A stretch of DNA of 64,000 nt from JAPPHA01 sp965242975 (GCA_965242975.1 CBDETS010000007.1:4278001-4342000); one strand, 5' to 3'; shown: positions 18,835 to 28,106, numbered from the stretch's first letter. The notes: generated from the letters alone by a model not told the origin. Translations and numbers: made by a program.

Positions 18835-19392
18835 GTGGCCCACGCAGATGAACCTGCCGGCAACCGTAGGGATTTTCTTTACGTCGCTACGGCTGCGACC
18901 GGTGCCATTGCGACCGGTGCCGCCACGTGGCCGCTCATTGACCAGATGAATCCGAGTGCGGATGTCCAGGCGTTGTCATCGATCGAGGTGGACGTCTCAG
19001 GCATTGACCCCGGCACCCAGATCACCGTGAAGTGGCGCGGTAAACCCGTATTCATTCGACGAAGGACCGAAGAAGAAATCAGTGCGGCGCGTGATGTCGA
19101 TCCCGCCGAACTTCCCGACAACGAGTCGAGGAACGCCAATATCCAGGGTGACGGGAGCGACGGAAACCGCGCACTGGATGAAAACGGCGAATGGCTGGTC
19201 ATGATGGGCGTGTGCACACACCTCGGGTGTGTGCCCCTCGGAGACGGAGCCGGGGAGTTTGGCGGATGGTTCTGCCCCTGCCACGGCTCGCATTACGATA
19301 CATCCGGCCGCATCCGCAAGGGTCCTGCGCCGGAAAACCTTCCTGTTCCGGTCGCCCGTTTTCTCGATGACAGTACGTTGAAGCTCGGTTGA
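18835..19392 (+). CDS. petA: Ubiquinol-cytochrome c reductase iron-sulfur (Rieske) subunit
   Basis: Rieske protein of the bc1 complex, transferring electrons from ubiquinol to cytochrome c1 on the periplasmic face. Starts at GTG after a GAAGAAGGGAG stretch. RRDFLYVATAATGAIATG is a Tat-type signal-anchor, and DQMNPSADVQAL is the hinge typical of alphaproteobacteria. The 2Fe-2S ligands lie in GVCTHLGCVP and WFCPCHGSHYD (Cys-His pairs plus disulfide cysteines). First gene of petA-petB-petC. Confidence 0.96.
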   Translation: MAHADEPAGNRRDFLYVATAATGAIATGAATWPLIDQMNPSADVQALSSIEVDVSGIDPGTQITVKWRGKPVFIRRRTEEEISAARDVDPAELPDNESRNANIQGDGSDGNRALDENGEWLVMMGVCTHLGCVPLGDGAGEFGGWFCPCHGSHYDTSGRIRKGPAPENLPVPVARFLDDSTLKLG

Positions 19393-19404
19393 AGGGACGA
19401 GAGC

Positions 19405-20682
19405 ATGGCCGGAATTCCGCACGACGCCTACGAACCGAAGTCGCGCCTCGAGAAATGGCTTCATGCCAGGCTGCCGATTGTCGGGCTGATTCATGCGGCC
19501 TTGACCATCCCCACGCCCAAGAACCTGAACTGGATGTGGATCTGGGGAATCGTTCTGACCTTTTGTCTCGTCCTCCAGATCGTCACCGGCATCGTCCTGG
19601 TCATGCACTACACGCCGCACGTGGACATGGCGTTCGATTCAGTCGAGCACATCATGCGGAACGTCAATTCCGGATGGGCATTCCGGTATATCCACGCCAA
19701 TGGAGCCTCGCTTTTCTTTATCGCCGTCTACGCCCACATCTTTCGGGGTCTCTACTACGGTTCCTACAAGGCTCCGCGGGAGATAACCTGGATTATCGGC
19801 ATGCTGATCTATCTCGCGATGATGGCGACGGCGTTCATGGGATACGTGCTGCCATGGGGACAGATGTCGTTTTGGGGCGCGACCGTGATCACGGGACTCT
19901 TTGGCGCCATTCCGGGCGTCGGCCCGATCATCCAGGAATGGCTGCTGGGTGGACCCGCGGTGGACAACGCGACGCTCACCCGGTTTTTCAGCCTGCATTA
20001 TCTGCTTCCGTTCGTGATCGCCGGGCTCGTGATGGTCCATGTCTGGGCGTTCCACACCACGGGAAACAACAATCCGACGGGAGTCGAAGTCAGGCGGCAA
20101 TCGAAAGAGGTGGCACGGAAGGATACAGTCCCGTTTTGGCCTTATTACGTCATCAAGGACCTGTTCGCACTTGTCGTAATTCTGGTGGTGTTTGCCGTGT
20201 TCGTGGGCTTCATGCCGAATTTCCTCGGGCATCCCGACAACTACATCGAGGCAAACCCGCTCGTGACGCCCGAGCACATCGTGCCTGAATGGTATTTCCT
20301 GCCGTTCTACGCAATCCTCCGCGCCATCACCTTTGACGTCCTGTTTCTGGAAGCCAAGTTCCTGGGCGTCCTGATGATGTTCGGCTCGATCGTGGTCATT
20401 GCCCTCGCCCCCTGGCTGGACACGTCGGCGGTTCGGTCGGGTCGCTATCGCCCGTCCTTCAAATGGTGGTTCTGGCTGTTGGTTTTCGACTTCTTCGTCC
20501 TGATGTGGTGCGGGTCACAGAAACCGGAGGGCCTGGTTCCGACGATATCGCTCATCGGTTCGATCTACTGGTTTGCCTATTTCCTGATCGTCCTGCCGCT
20601 GCTGGGAGTTCTTGAGAAACCCTACCCGCGGCCGGAGACGATCGAGAGTGATTTCGAAAGCATGCATTCGCCCGCCGAGTGA
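19405..20682 (+). CDS. petB: Cytochrome b subunit of the bc1 complex
   Basis: 425-residue integral membrane protein carrying haems bL and bH and the Qo/Qi sites. Recognisable segments are GIVLVMHYTPHVDMAFDSVE, IHANGASLFFIAVYAHIFRG (haem histidines), GYVLPWGQMSFWGATVITGL (Qo region), HYLLPFVIAGLVMVHVWAFH (second histidine pair) and PEHIVPEWYFLPFYAILRAI (Qo PEWY). Twelve bases separate it from petA, and it overlaps a possible petC GTG by 4 bases. Confidence 0.97.
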   Translation: MAGIPHDAYEPKSRLEKWLHARLPIVGLIHAALTIPTPKNLNWMWIWGIVLTFCLVLQIVTGIVLVMHYTPHVDMAFDSVEHIMRNVNSGWAFRYIHANGASLFFIAVYAHIFRGLYYGSYKAPREITWIIGMLIYLAMMATAFMGYVLPWGQMSFWGATVITGLFGAIPGVGPIIQEWLLGGPAVDNATLTRFFSLHYLLPFVIAGLVMVHVWAFHTTGNNNPTGVEVRRQSKEVARKDTVPFWPYYVIKDLFALVVILVVFAVFVGFMPNFLGHPDNYIEANPLVTPEHIVPEWYFLPFYAILRAITFDVLFLEAKFLGVLMMFGSIVVIALAPWLDTSAVRSGRYRPSFKWWFWLLVFDFFVLMWCGSQKPEGLVPTISLIGSIYWFAYFLIVLPLLGVLEKPYPRPETIESDFESMHSPAE

Positions 20683-20702
20683 CCGTTGAGGAGATGAAAC
20701 CG

Positions 20703-21494
20703 ATGCGCAGGAACAAGGCGGTTTTCGGGTCCGCGCTGGCGGCTGCGGTACTTTTCGCGAATGCAGCGAGTGCGGCCGGAGGAAGCGGACACATCGAGGA
20801 CTTCTCGTTCAGTTTCGAGGGGCCATTCGGGTCCTTTGACCAGCATCAACTGCAGCGCGGATTGCAAATCTACACCGAGGTGTGTTCAGCGTGCCACGGA
20901 TTGCGGCAGGTTCCACTTAGGACTCTTGGCGATTCCGGCGGCCCGCACCTGGACGCGTCACAGGTTGCTGCATTTGCCCAGCAGTTCGAGATCTTCGATT
21001 CCGAGCTCGATGATTTTCGCGAAGCAAAACCTGCAGACAAGTTTCCCGGGTCGGCGGTGGAGGAAGCGCCGGATCTTTCGCTCATGGCGAAGGCGCGCGC
21101 AGGCTTCCACGGCCCATATGGCCTCGGAATCAACCAGCTCCTCAGGGGGCCGGGCGGTCCCGAATACATTGCGTCGGTCCTGACAGGGTATACGGGCAAG
21201 GAAAAGGAAGAGTACGGAGCCATACTGTACGAGAATACAGCCTATCCGGGCGGGTGGATTTCCATGGCGCCGCCGCTGGAAGACGGATTCGTCGAATTCC
21301 GGGACGGGCATGCCAACGATGTCCATCACATGGCCGAAGACGTGGCGGCTTTCCTGATGTGGGCGGCGGAACCGAAGCTTGTCGAAAGAAAACGTTCCGG
21401 CTTTGTCGCCGTTGCCCTCCTGGTTCTCCTTGCCGGTCTCTTGTACCTGACGAACAAGCAACTCTGGGCACCGATCAAGAAACGAAAGGTCTGA
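20703..21494 (+). CDS. petC: Cytochrome c1 subunit of the bc1 complex
   Basis: Membrane-anchored periplasmic c-type cytochrome that takes electrons from the Rieske protein. The start at 20,703 gives a clean signal peptide (MRRNKAVFGSALAAAVLFAN, cut after ASAA) and has GAGGAG 10 bases upstream; GTG 20,679 and ATG 20,694 are alternatives. CSACHG binds haem, and the methionine of MAPPLEDG is the likely sixth ligand. DVAAFLMWAAEPKLVERKR leads to the C-terminal anchor VALLVLLAGLLYLTNKQLW. Last gene of the operon. Confidence 0.95.
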   Translation: MRRNKAVFGSALAAAVLFANAASAAGGSGHIEDFSFSFEGPFGSFDQHQLQRGLQIYTEVCSACHGLRQVPLRTLGDSGGPHLDASQVAAFAQQFEIFDSELDDFREAKPADKFPGSAVEEAPDLSLMAKARAGFHGPYGLGINQLLRGPGGPEYIASVLTGYTGKEKEEYGAILYENTAYPGGWISMAPPLEDGFVEFRDGHANDVHHMAEDVAAFLMWAAEPKLVERKRSGFVAVALLVLLAGLLYLTNKQLWAPIKKRKV

Positions 21495-21505
21495 TTCAAC
21501 CGGGA

Positions 21506-21528
21506 TCCTGCAGACACCTTCTGCAGGA
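21506..21528 (+). terminator. Putative terminator hairpin after petC
   Basis: Perfect 8-bp stem TCCTGCAG/CTGCAGGA with a 7-base loop, starting 11 bases after the petC stop. A run of seven T follows about 20 bases later rather than directly, so it may be an imperfect intrinsic terminator or an RNA-stability hairpin. Confidence 0.5.
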
Positions 21529-22159
21529 CTTCATTCTCGCGCATTTCCTTTTTTTCGTAGACCTTCGGGGCGCGCCCGGGTCGACAACGCGATCGGAAAC
21601 GATTGAAGTGGCAGACCTGCGGCGAACGCCACAGGTGGCCGGACCTCCCCAGCGCAGCCGGCCGAACCCGGTTTGATCCGTGTCCGGCGAATTCGATCCC
21701 GACACCGGTGAATCCGTCGCGCTGAATTTCCCCATCAAGGGCCGTCCCTTTCCGTGATGAAACCGGAATGTCGGTCAGACGGCGTGCCTTTGGTTCGGTG
21801 CGATGTTCTTCGCCGGCTTCCGCAACACCGAATTGGCCTGGGCGGGGCATACGGCCTTTTGGGAGACCGCGTCAGAATACATGCCCGCTTCCCTCGATCA
21901 GAGACGTGGAAGGAATCGTTCCTTATGCGTTCGAGATGCCTGCGGTCCTCGTTCGAAATCGTGATCGGTTGTCCATTGCCTCAATCACCATGTGGTGGCG
22001 ACAGAGGTGGGTGAGTCACGTGGGCTCAAGAATATGGAATCCCTTGATTTACGCCTCAACCACTGACCATCACGGAATTGACCGACACCGCGCAAAATTC
22101 GGTCGGAAAGCTGACGCTCTCCGCGATTTGACCCGACGACGGTTACTCGAAAAGGGGCG
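21529..22159. other. Intergenic region between petC and the ROK regulator gene
   Basis: About 630 bases between convergent transcripts. Open frames on both strands are short or of odd composition. Nothing here resembles an RNA gene or mobile element. The part near 21,980-22,160 is less GC-rich than the rest. Confidence 0.35.
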
Positions 22160-23365
22160 TCAATCACGAAGCAACGTGTTTTGGTCAATCAAGTAGTCGG
22201 CGCTTATGAGGGCCGCAGCGGCACCGACCGTCCGTGCGCGCCGCCCCACTTGGCCCGCTTCAACTTTCGGCATGAGCACGCCTTGCAAGTCCGCATTCTC
22301 CAGTTGATCGAGCACCTCGGCGACCAGTCGATCCTTGACGTCTGCCGGAATTGCCCCGTCGATCACTACAGCTTCGAAGTCCATGACGGACAATGACGAC
22401 ACGACCGCGTGGGCCAGGTTTCTGCCAGCTTTGGCAATCCAGTGTTCGACGAGCGGTTCAAACTGGTCCCAGTCGGCATGCTCATCGTGGAGCGCAAACG
22501 GGTCCCCTCCAGCCGCTGCTACACTGCGTTCCAGAACAACAAGGGATGCATGGTCCACAAGGCGATTGCCGCCCTCCTGGTCCGGAACACGCATGGGACC
22601 GAAACCACCTGCGTTTCCACGGCGCCCTGGAAATACGCTGCCATTCAGAACGATGCCGCCACCGATAAAGGTGCCCACGTAAAAATAGATCCAGTCCTGC
22701 TTTTCGGCGTGAGAACGAAAGACAAGCTCGGCCCGGCACGCAGCGGTCGCATCATTCTCGACCCGGATTTTCCAGGGAACGATCTTTCCAAACTCGGCCG
22801 TGACATCGAAATCTCGCCATGCGTCCATCTTTTTGGTCGGAGCATCGAATTCTTCGGTCCAACTCCACAACTCGAACGGCATTGCAACGGCCATGCCCGA
22901 TATCGATTTCCGGCTTTTCTTCGCTGACCTCAGAACTCCGCTCAATTCAGACCTGAGAAAATCCAGTGTCGTTCTTGGAGTCGGAAACGGCTGGGCCTGG
23001 CTCTGGATCGATGTGACCTCCCCGGCGAAATTGACGACCGCGAGTTCAATGCTCCGGCGGCCAATTTTGAGTGCTACATAGTGGTGGGCGTCCGGGTTTA
23101 TGCGCAGGGGCGTCGAGGGTTGTCCGATGCGGCCGCGAATCGGCTCACCTCTGACAAGCAGCCCCTTGTTCTCGAGCGACCGAAAGATAACGGAAGTCGC
23201 GTTGGCCGAGAGCCTGGTCGCGCGGGTTGCTTCAGCTTTGGTGAGCGCTCCGTGCTCTCTGACAAGTTGCAGTACAAGCCTTTCGTTGTAGCCGCGAACT
23301 GCGACCTGGTTTGTTCCCTTCTTGGAGTTTTTGCTCAGCAATCGTTCTTTATTTCCTGGGCTCAT
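22160..23365 (-). CDS. ROK family transcriptional regulator (FrcR-like)
   Basis: 401 residues. The N-terminal winged helix (VLQLVREHGALTKAEATRAT, LSANATSVIFRSLENKGLLV) is followed by a ROK sugar-kinase-like domain: VALKIGRRSIELAVVNFAGE, VENDATAACRAEL, IYFYVGTFIGGGIVLNGSVF and GNAGGFGPMRV. ROK repressors usually bind a sugar and lose DNA affinity. It is divergent from frcBCAK, the same arrangement as frcR in Sinorhizobium, so it most likely controls that operon. The usual CxCGxxGC zinc motif of ROK proteins is not evident. Confidence 0.88.
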   Translation of the reverse strand: MSPGNKERLLSKNSKKGTNQVAVRGYNERLVLQLVREHGALTKAEATRATRLSANATSVIFRSLENKGLLVRGEPIRGRIGQPSTPLRINPDAHHYVALKIGRRSIELAVVNFAGEVTSIQSQAQPFPTPRTTLDFLRSELSGVLRSAKKSRKSISGMAVAMPFELWSWTEEFDAPTKKMDAWRDFDVTAEFGKIVPWKIRVENDATAACRAELVFRSHAEKQDWIYFYVGTFIGGGIVLNGSVFPGRRGNAGGFGPMRVPDQEGGNRLVDHASLVVLERSVAAAGGDPFALHDEHADWDQFEPLVEHWIAKAGRNLAHAVVSSLSVMDFEAVVIDGAIPADVKDRLVAEVLDQLENADLQGVLMPKVEAGQVGRRARTVGAAAALISADYLIDQNTLLRD

Positions 23366-23470
23366 TCTTCGATGTGTGCACTTTTTTTCGGCAAAAAGGC
23401 AAGCGTTTTGCCGACCGCATAGATGCAGATCGATTGGCGAGCATAGTGCGTGTGAGTCGGATTTCCTATT

Positions 23471-23499
23471 ATTAACTCATCACGAATTAGTTATTGACA
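23471..23499 (+). promoter_or_regulatory. Putative operator overlapping a -35 box upstream of frcB
   Basis: ATTAACT at 23,471 and AGTTATT at 23,489 form an imperfect inverted repeat in an AT-rich island, and a consensus TTGACA lies at 23,494-23,499. The -10 box at about 17 bases (TAGG) is poor. This is the expected place for ROK repressor binding between the divergent genes. Assignment is by position and symmetry only. Confidence 0.4.
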
Positions 23500-23688
23500 G
23501 TCCGCTTTTGCTGGCGCTAGGTGAAGCGTCGACGGCACCGCCGTCGTTGGAAGGACAAGCTGAGGGTGTGACCAGCGGGGAAACTGCTCGCGAGCCATCA
23601 AGTGGACGACTTCCAGGAACACTCGTCGTTCCGCCGTCGATCTTGCGCGGAGGGAGGACGAGCAAGCTGAACCAATTGGGAGACCAAA

Positions 23689-24702
23689 ATGAAACATCTC
23701 AAAACCGGTGTCGCTGCACTTGCGACCTCAATGTGCATCGCTGGCGTCGCCTCTGCAGACACGAGCGTGTGCCTCATCACGAAGGACGCAACCAACCCGT
23801 TCTTCGTCAAGATGGCGCAAGGTGCCTTTGCCAAGGCGGCGGAACTTGGTGTGGAACTGCGCTCTTACGCCGGGAAATTCGATGGAGACCATGAAACCCA
23901 GGTTTCCGCGATCGAAACCTGTATTGCGGCAGGCGCAGGCGGTATTCTTCTGGTTGCCTCCGATACGAAGGCGATCACCTCGTCTGTGGAAAAGGCCCGT
24001 GGCGCAGGCCTCGTGGTCCTTGCACTCGACACGCCGCTCGATCCAATCGATGCGGCAGACATGACCTTTGCAACAGACAATTTCCTCGCAGGGGAATTGA
24101 TCGGCATGTGGGCCGCAAAGACAATGGGTGACACCTCGGGCGCCAAGATCGGGCTGTTGAACATCAATGTGTCGCAACCGACCGTTGGCGTTCTTCGCAA
24201 CCAGGGATTCCTGACCGGCTTCGGCATCGACATCGGAGATCCTTCGAAGTGGGGCGACGAAACGGATTCGCGTATCGTCGGTCACGAATTGTCGAACGGT
24301 AACTCGGAGGGCGGACGCAAGGGCATGGAGAACCTTCTGGCGATCGATCCGGGAATCAATGTGGTCTACACCATCAACGAACCTGCAGCCGCAGGGGCCT
24401 ACGAGGCTCTCAAGGCCGTCGGTCTTCAGGACAAAGTGATCATCGTATCCGTTGACGGCGGCTGCCCGGGTGTCGCCGACGTTGCTGCCGGCGTGATTGG
24501 TGCGACTGCCCAGCAGTACCCGCTGGACATGGCCGGCCTCGGCGTTGCAGCGATTGCGAAAGCGGTTGAAACCGGCGAAATGCCTGCAGCGACCGAAGGC
24601 AAGGCGTTCTATGACACCGGTGTCGGTCTCGTCACGGGCGCCCCGGTTGATGGTCTGGACCAGCTGTCGGTCGACGAGGGTAACGATCTCTGCTGGGGTT
24701 GA
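23689..24702 (+). CDS. frcB: Sugar ABC transporter substrate-binding protein (fructose type)
   Basis: 337-residue periplasmic protein with signal MKHLKTGVAALATSMCIAGV and cleavage near ASA-DT. The type-I fold is evident: TSVCLITKDATNPFFVKMAQ, GILLVASDTKAITSSVEKAR, VLALDTPLDPIDAADMTFAT, VVYTINEPAAAGAYEALKAV and IIVSVDGGCPGV. It matches the FrcB/ribose-binding-like family for fructose and related sugars. First gene of frcBCAK, followed by a strong hairpin that probably keeps its mRNA more abundant than the rest. Confidence 0.88.
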   Translation: MKHLKTGVAALATSMCIAGVASADTSVCLITKDATNPFFVKMAQGAFAKAAELGVELRSYAGKFDGDHETQVSAIETCIAAGAGGILLVASDTKAITSSVEKARGAGLVVLALDTPLDPIDAADMTFATDNFLAGELIGMWAAKTMGDTSGAKIGLLNINVSQPTVGVLRNQGFLTGFGIDIGDPSKWGDETDSRIVGHELSNGNSEGGRKGMENLLAIDPGINVVYTINEPAAAGAYEALKAVGLQDKVIIVSVDGGCPGVADVAAGVIGATAQQYPLDMAGLGVAAIAKAVETGEMPAATEGKAFYDTGVGLVTGAPVDGLDQLSVDEGNDLCWG

Positions 24703-24720
24703 TCAGGCAAGAAAAGTCAA

Positions 24721-24744
24721 GTGGGGCCGAGGATGCGGCCCCAC
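24721..24744 (+). promoter_or_regulatory. Intercistronic hairpin between frcB and frcC
   Basis: Perfect 9-bp GC-rich stem GTGGGGCCG/CGGCCCCAC with a 6-base loop, 18 bases after the frcB stop. There is no T-run. Such hairpins after binding-protein genes commonly give differential mRNA stability or partial termination, giving more binding protein than membrane components. Confidence 0.65.
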
Positions 24745-24819
24745 GACGCTCCGAACCGAACATTCGTTGGAATCGGTCGGGCGAGGGGAAGATACACAGG
24801 AAAGAAGGCGTTGAACCGC

Positions 24820-25860
24820 GTGGAAAGCAAGCCTCCAGATAGCGAAAGTATCGCCGAATTTTCAACCGGCGACAATTCGGTCGGCAATCGTATCGCACAT
24901 TATCTCCACAACCATCCAGCCGTCGTGCCTTTGATCGTGCTCCTGGCATCGATCGTCATCTTCAGCGTCTTGGTCGGTGAAAGGTTCTTTTCGGCATTCA
25001 CCCTTACATTGATACTCCAACAGGTGGCCATTGTTGGGATCGTGGCCTGCGCGCAGTCGCTGGTCATCCTGACCGCGGGCATTGACCTCTCTGTCGGCGC
25101 CATCATGGTTCTGTCGTCCGTCGTTATGGGGAAGTTCACATTCGATTTGGGTTTACCTCCCGGCCTGGCTGTTTTCTTCGGGCTTGCATGCGGACTTCTG
25201 ATCGGCACGATCAACGGGCTCCTGGTGGCGTTCGCCAAGTTACCGCCATTCATCGTGACACTCGGAATGTGGCAAATCGCACTCGCTGCGAACTTTCTCT
25301 ATTCCGGAAGCGAGGTCATCCGCAGCCAGGACATTGCGGCGCAGGCGCCCTTGCTCCAGTTTTTTGGCCGAACGGTGGAGTTGGGCGGGGCCATCTTCAC
25401 GTACGGAGTGGTTCTCATGCTGGTTCTGGTAGCATTGCTGACCTACGTGCTCGATCAGACGGCTTGGGGACGCCACGTCTATGCGGTTGGCGATGACCCT
25501 GATGCCGCCGAACTCTCCGGGGTCAATGTCAAGTCCACGTTGATTTCCGTATACGGGCTCGCCGGTTTGATTTGTGCGTTTGCCGGTTGGGTTCTCATTG
25601 GTCGGCTCGGGTCTGTCTCTCCGCAGGCAGGTCAGCTTGCCAACATCGAGTCCATTACCGCAGTGGTGATCGGCGGAATTTCACTTTTTGGCGGACGTGG
25701 TTCGCTTGCCGGTTCTTTGTTCGGGGCGCTCATCGTTGGCGTGTTCACACTTGGGTTGCGCCTGCTCGGGGCAGACGTCCAGTGGACTTACCTGTTGATT
25801 GGCATTCTCATCATCGTGGCCGTGACCGTGGACCAGTATATAAGAAGGGCGAGCGCGTAA
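24820..25860 (+). CDS. frcC: Sugar ABC transporter permease (fructose type)
   Basis: Inner-membrane permease of the RbsC/FrcC family with 8-10 hydrophobic segments. Signature stretches are GIVACAQSLVILTAGIDLSV (the conserved GIDLSVG loop), PFIVTLGMWQIALAANFLYS, YAVGDDPDAAELSGVNVKST and VVIGGISLFGGRGSLAGSLF. The start is uncertain: GTG 24,820 is chosen here, while TTG 24,811 is also well placed behind AGGAAAGAAGG. TAATG couples it to frcA. Confidence 0.9.
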   Translation: MESKPPDSESIAEFSTGDNSVGNRIAHYLHNHPAVVPLIVLLASIVIFSVLVGERFFSAFTLTLILQQVAIVGIVACAQSLVILTAGIDLSVGAIMVLSSVVMGKFTFDLGLPPGLAVFFGLACGLLIGTINGLLVAFAKLPPFIVTLGMWQIALAANFLYSGSEVIRSQDIAAQAPLLQFFGRTVELGGAIFTYGVVLMLVLVALLTYVLDQTAWGRHVYAVGDDPDAAELSGVNVKSTLISVYGLAGLICAFAGWVLIGRLGSVSPQAGQLANIESITAVVIGGISLFGGRGSLAGSLFGALIVGVFTLGLRLLGADVQWTYLLIGILIIVAVTVDQYIRRASA

Positions 25861-26639
25861 TGACCCGACCAGTCCTTTCGGCGTGCGGTCTCACGAAACG
25901 CTACGGCCGTGTCACCGCAATGGAAAACTGCGACTTCGAGTTGATGCCTGGCGAAATCCTGGCCGTCATTGGCGACAATGGTGCGGGCAAGTCGACACTC
26001 ATCAAGGCGCTGTCGGGCGCCATTCGTCCGGATCATGGAGAGGTCAAGCTCGATGGAGAAGCCGTTTCATTCAACTCGCCAATCCATGCGCGAGAGTTTG
26101 GGATCGAGACCGTTTACCAGACCTTGGCCATGTCTCCCGCGCTTTCAATCGCCGACAACATGTTCATGGGTCGGGAAATCCTGAAGCCCGGTTTCCTGGG
26201 AAAGGTGTTTCGGCAACTCGATAAACGGCAAATGCGCCGGATTGCGCGGGAGAAGCTCTCCGAACTCGGGCTGATGACGATCCAAAACATCGACCAGAAG
26301 ATTGAAACGCTTTCGGGCGGTCAGCGCCAGGGTGTCGCCGTCGCCCGAGCTGCCGCATTCGGCTCAAACGTCGTGATCCTCGACGAGCCGACCGCAGCGC
26401 TCGGGGTCAAGGAAGGCCGGCGGGTTCTCGACCTGATCCTGGAAGTCAAGTCGCGCGGCATTCCGATCATTCTGATCTCCCACAACATGCCCCACGTCTT
26501 CGAAGTTGCGGACCGCATTCACGTCCACAGGCTCGGACGGCGGTTATGCGTGATCAACCCAAGGGACATTTCAATGTCGGATGCCGTGGCCTTGATGACC
26601 GGTGCGATGAAACCGGAAGACGTGGCCCCGGCGGCATGA
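25860..26639 (+). CDS. frcA: Sugar ABC transporter ATP-binding protein (fructose type)
   Basis: 259 residues, one nucleotide-binding domain, as in FrcA rather than the double-domain RbsA. Walker A is GDNGAGKST, the signature is LSGGQRQGVAVARAAAF, Walker B is VVILDEPTAALG, and the switch histidine is in ILISHNM. The ATG at 25,860 overlaps the frcC stop by one base. Residues near the end (IHVHRLGRRLCVINPRDISM) match the family's regulatory tail. Confidence 0.92.
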   Translation: MTRPVLSACGLTKRYGRVTAMENCDFELMPGEILAVIGDNGAGKSTLIKALSGAIRPDHGEVKLDGEAVSFNSPIHAREFGIETVYQTLAMSPALSIADNMFMGREILKPGFLGKVFRQLDKRQMRRIAREKLSELGLMTIQNIDQKIETLSGGQRQGVAVARAAAFGSNVVILDEPTAALGVKEGRRVLDLILEVKSRGIPIILISHNMPHVFEVADRIHVHRLGRRLCVINPRDISMSDAVALMTGAMKPEDVAPAA

Positions 26640-27319
26640 TTTCGTCTACATTGGAACATGACGTGGGATTGGTCTGCGATCTTGTCAAGAGCAGGATGCG
26701 GACGGGTACCAGGGCGGTCGTTGCAATTTCCGGTCCGCCGGCCTCCGGGAAATCGACTCTTGCGGAATCGGTCGCCCGGGAATTCAACAGGAACTCCGAG
26801 GCCACCATTCCGATGGCGGCGCTGTTGCCGATGGACGGCTATCATCTTGAAAACCGGTTACTGGAGTCGCGAGGACTGCTCTCGAGAAAAGGTGCGCCTG
26901 AGACCTTTGATGCTCACGGGTTCTGCGACACTGTCCGGCGGCTGCCCTCGACCAGGAGGGAATCCTTCCATCCGAAGTTTGACCGACAGGTAGATTTTGC
27001 AATTGCGAACGCAATTGTCATTCACCCCGAGACGCCCGTGATCGTGGTCGAGGGGAATTACCTGTTGCTGAAATCCGAACCCTGGTCGTCGTTGCGAAAG
27101 GTTTTCACCGCCACGGTGTTTGTCTGTCCTCCTGTCGAGGCGCTGCGCGACCGGCTGCAGCAGAGGTGGATCAAGTACGGGCTAGATCCTGATGCAGCGA
27201 GGTTACGGGCAGCGGGAAACGATTTACCGAATGCTGAACTGGTAATGCGCGAAAGCAGTGACGCGGACCTGACGTTGACCCAGAACTACACGGAGTTCGG
27301 CGTGCGGTACGCATTCTGA
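26636..27319 (+). CDS. frcK: Nucleoside/sugar kinase-like protein (FrcK-like)
   Basis: 227-residue P-loop protein of the pantothenate-kinase/uridine-kinase-like group found as the last gene of frcBCAK operons. Motifs are Walker A GPPASGKST, LLPMDGYHLEN, RKGAPETFDAHGFC, FDRQVDFA and VIVVEGNYLLL. The actual substrate is unproven; the operon suggests phosphorylation of the imported sugar. The start overlaps the frcA stop by 4 bases (ATGA). Confidence 0.82.
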   Translation: MISSTLEHDVGLVCDLVKSRMRTGTRAVVAISGPPASGKSTLAESVAREFNRNSEATIPMAALLPMDGYHLENRLLESRGLLSRKGAPETFDAHGFCDTVRRLPSTRRESFHPKFDRQVDFAIANAIVIHPETPVIVVEGNYLLLKSEPWSSLRKVFTATVFVCPPVEALRDRLQQRWIKYGLDPDAARLRAAGNDLPNAELVMRESSDADLTLTQNYTEFGVRYAF

Positions 27320-27454
27320 TCGTGGCCGACGCAAACGGTATGCGCCGGAAACGACAAAAGTTTACTTGGTCCATGTGATCTGATTTGCCGCGCTATTGCC
27401 GCGTACGGCGTGATGGCATGACTTGCCAAAGTCGGCCGACATGGAAAGTCGGTC

Positions 27455-27760
27455 ATGCCGACGCGTAATGTCGTACTGACGAATCACCGGGCGGCGATGG
27501 TTGCAATGCTGGTCGATTCCGGTCACTACCAGAGTGTCGGCGAAGTCATTCGTGGAGGTTTCAGCCTGATCGAAAAGCGAGAAACCGAGGCCGGCACTCG
27601 CCTGACGGCCCTGCGCGGGGCCATCGGTGTCGGCATAGCCGATATTGGCGCAGGCCGTTTTCAGGAATTCGATACGGTCGAAACGCTGCACGAACGTCTA
27701 TCGGTCGTGGCTACCGAAGTATTTGGCAATCGATCGACCTGTGGCGATGGTGATCGATGA
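27455..27760 (+). CDS. parD: ParD-family type II antitoxin
   Basis: 101 residues. A ribbon-helix-helix start (RNVVLTNHRAAMVAMLVDSG, YQSVGEVIRGGFSLIEKRE) matches ParD/CopG antitoxins. A tail rich in acidic and variable residues would wrap the toxin. It overlaps the damaged parE by 4 bases (ATGA). With the toxin frameshifted, the antitoxin may be a remnant or may still repress its own promoter. Confidence 0.8.
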   Translation: MPTRNVVLTNHRAAMVAMLVDSGHYQSVGEVIRGGFSLIEKRETEAGTRLTALRGAIGVGIADIGAGRFQEFDTVETLHERLSVVATEVFGNRSTCGDGDR

Positions 27761-28106
27761 CAGGTGACCGCCAATGGCGGATCCGCCCGGCTTCCGCCGC
27801 CGATGACGGTTTTCGGAACATTCTTCGCCGGACCGAGGACCATTGCGGAACACGCAGGCACGTACCTGCGCCGACATCCCGGCCTTTTCCATCCAGGCGC
27901 TCACGGCGGGACCACGTATCCCTGGAGCCGGGGAACGCGGTGAAATCGTCGAAGGACTCATGGCACTTCACGTCGCGCGAAAGGGCCGAAGAGGTCGGCA
28001 CCTGGTATTGCATCGAGTTGGTTTACCGGGCGCTCTGTCAACGACCGATGTGCTTCGCTTGCTGGGCACCTCGATGGATTTGCCTCGCCCGTTTCGTTCC
28101 GAATGA
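27757..28106 (+). pseudogene. parE: ParE-family toxin, frameshifted
   Basis: The first frame reads QWRIRPASAADDGFRNILRR to about 27,845 and then loses similarity. A second frame (ATG 27,843) continues with AFSIQALTAGPRIPGAGERG, EIVEGLMALHVARKGRRGRH and LRLLGTSMDLPRPF, the ParE C-terminal half. The two together would make one RelE/ParE toxin of about 110 residues, so at least one indel near 27,845-27,870 has broken it. Confidence 0.75.

Noticed and set aside
25572..25859. Upstream extension of the frcA ATPase frame
   Set aside because: It overlaps frcC in another frame and reads non-protein-like sequence; TAATG at 25,858-25,862 marks the start.
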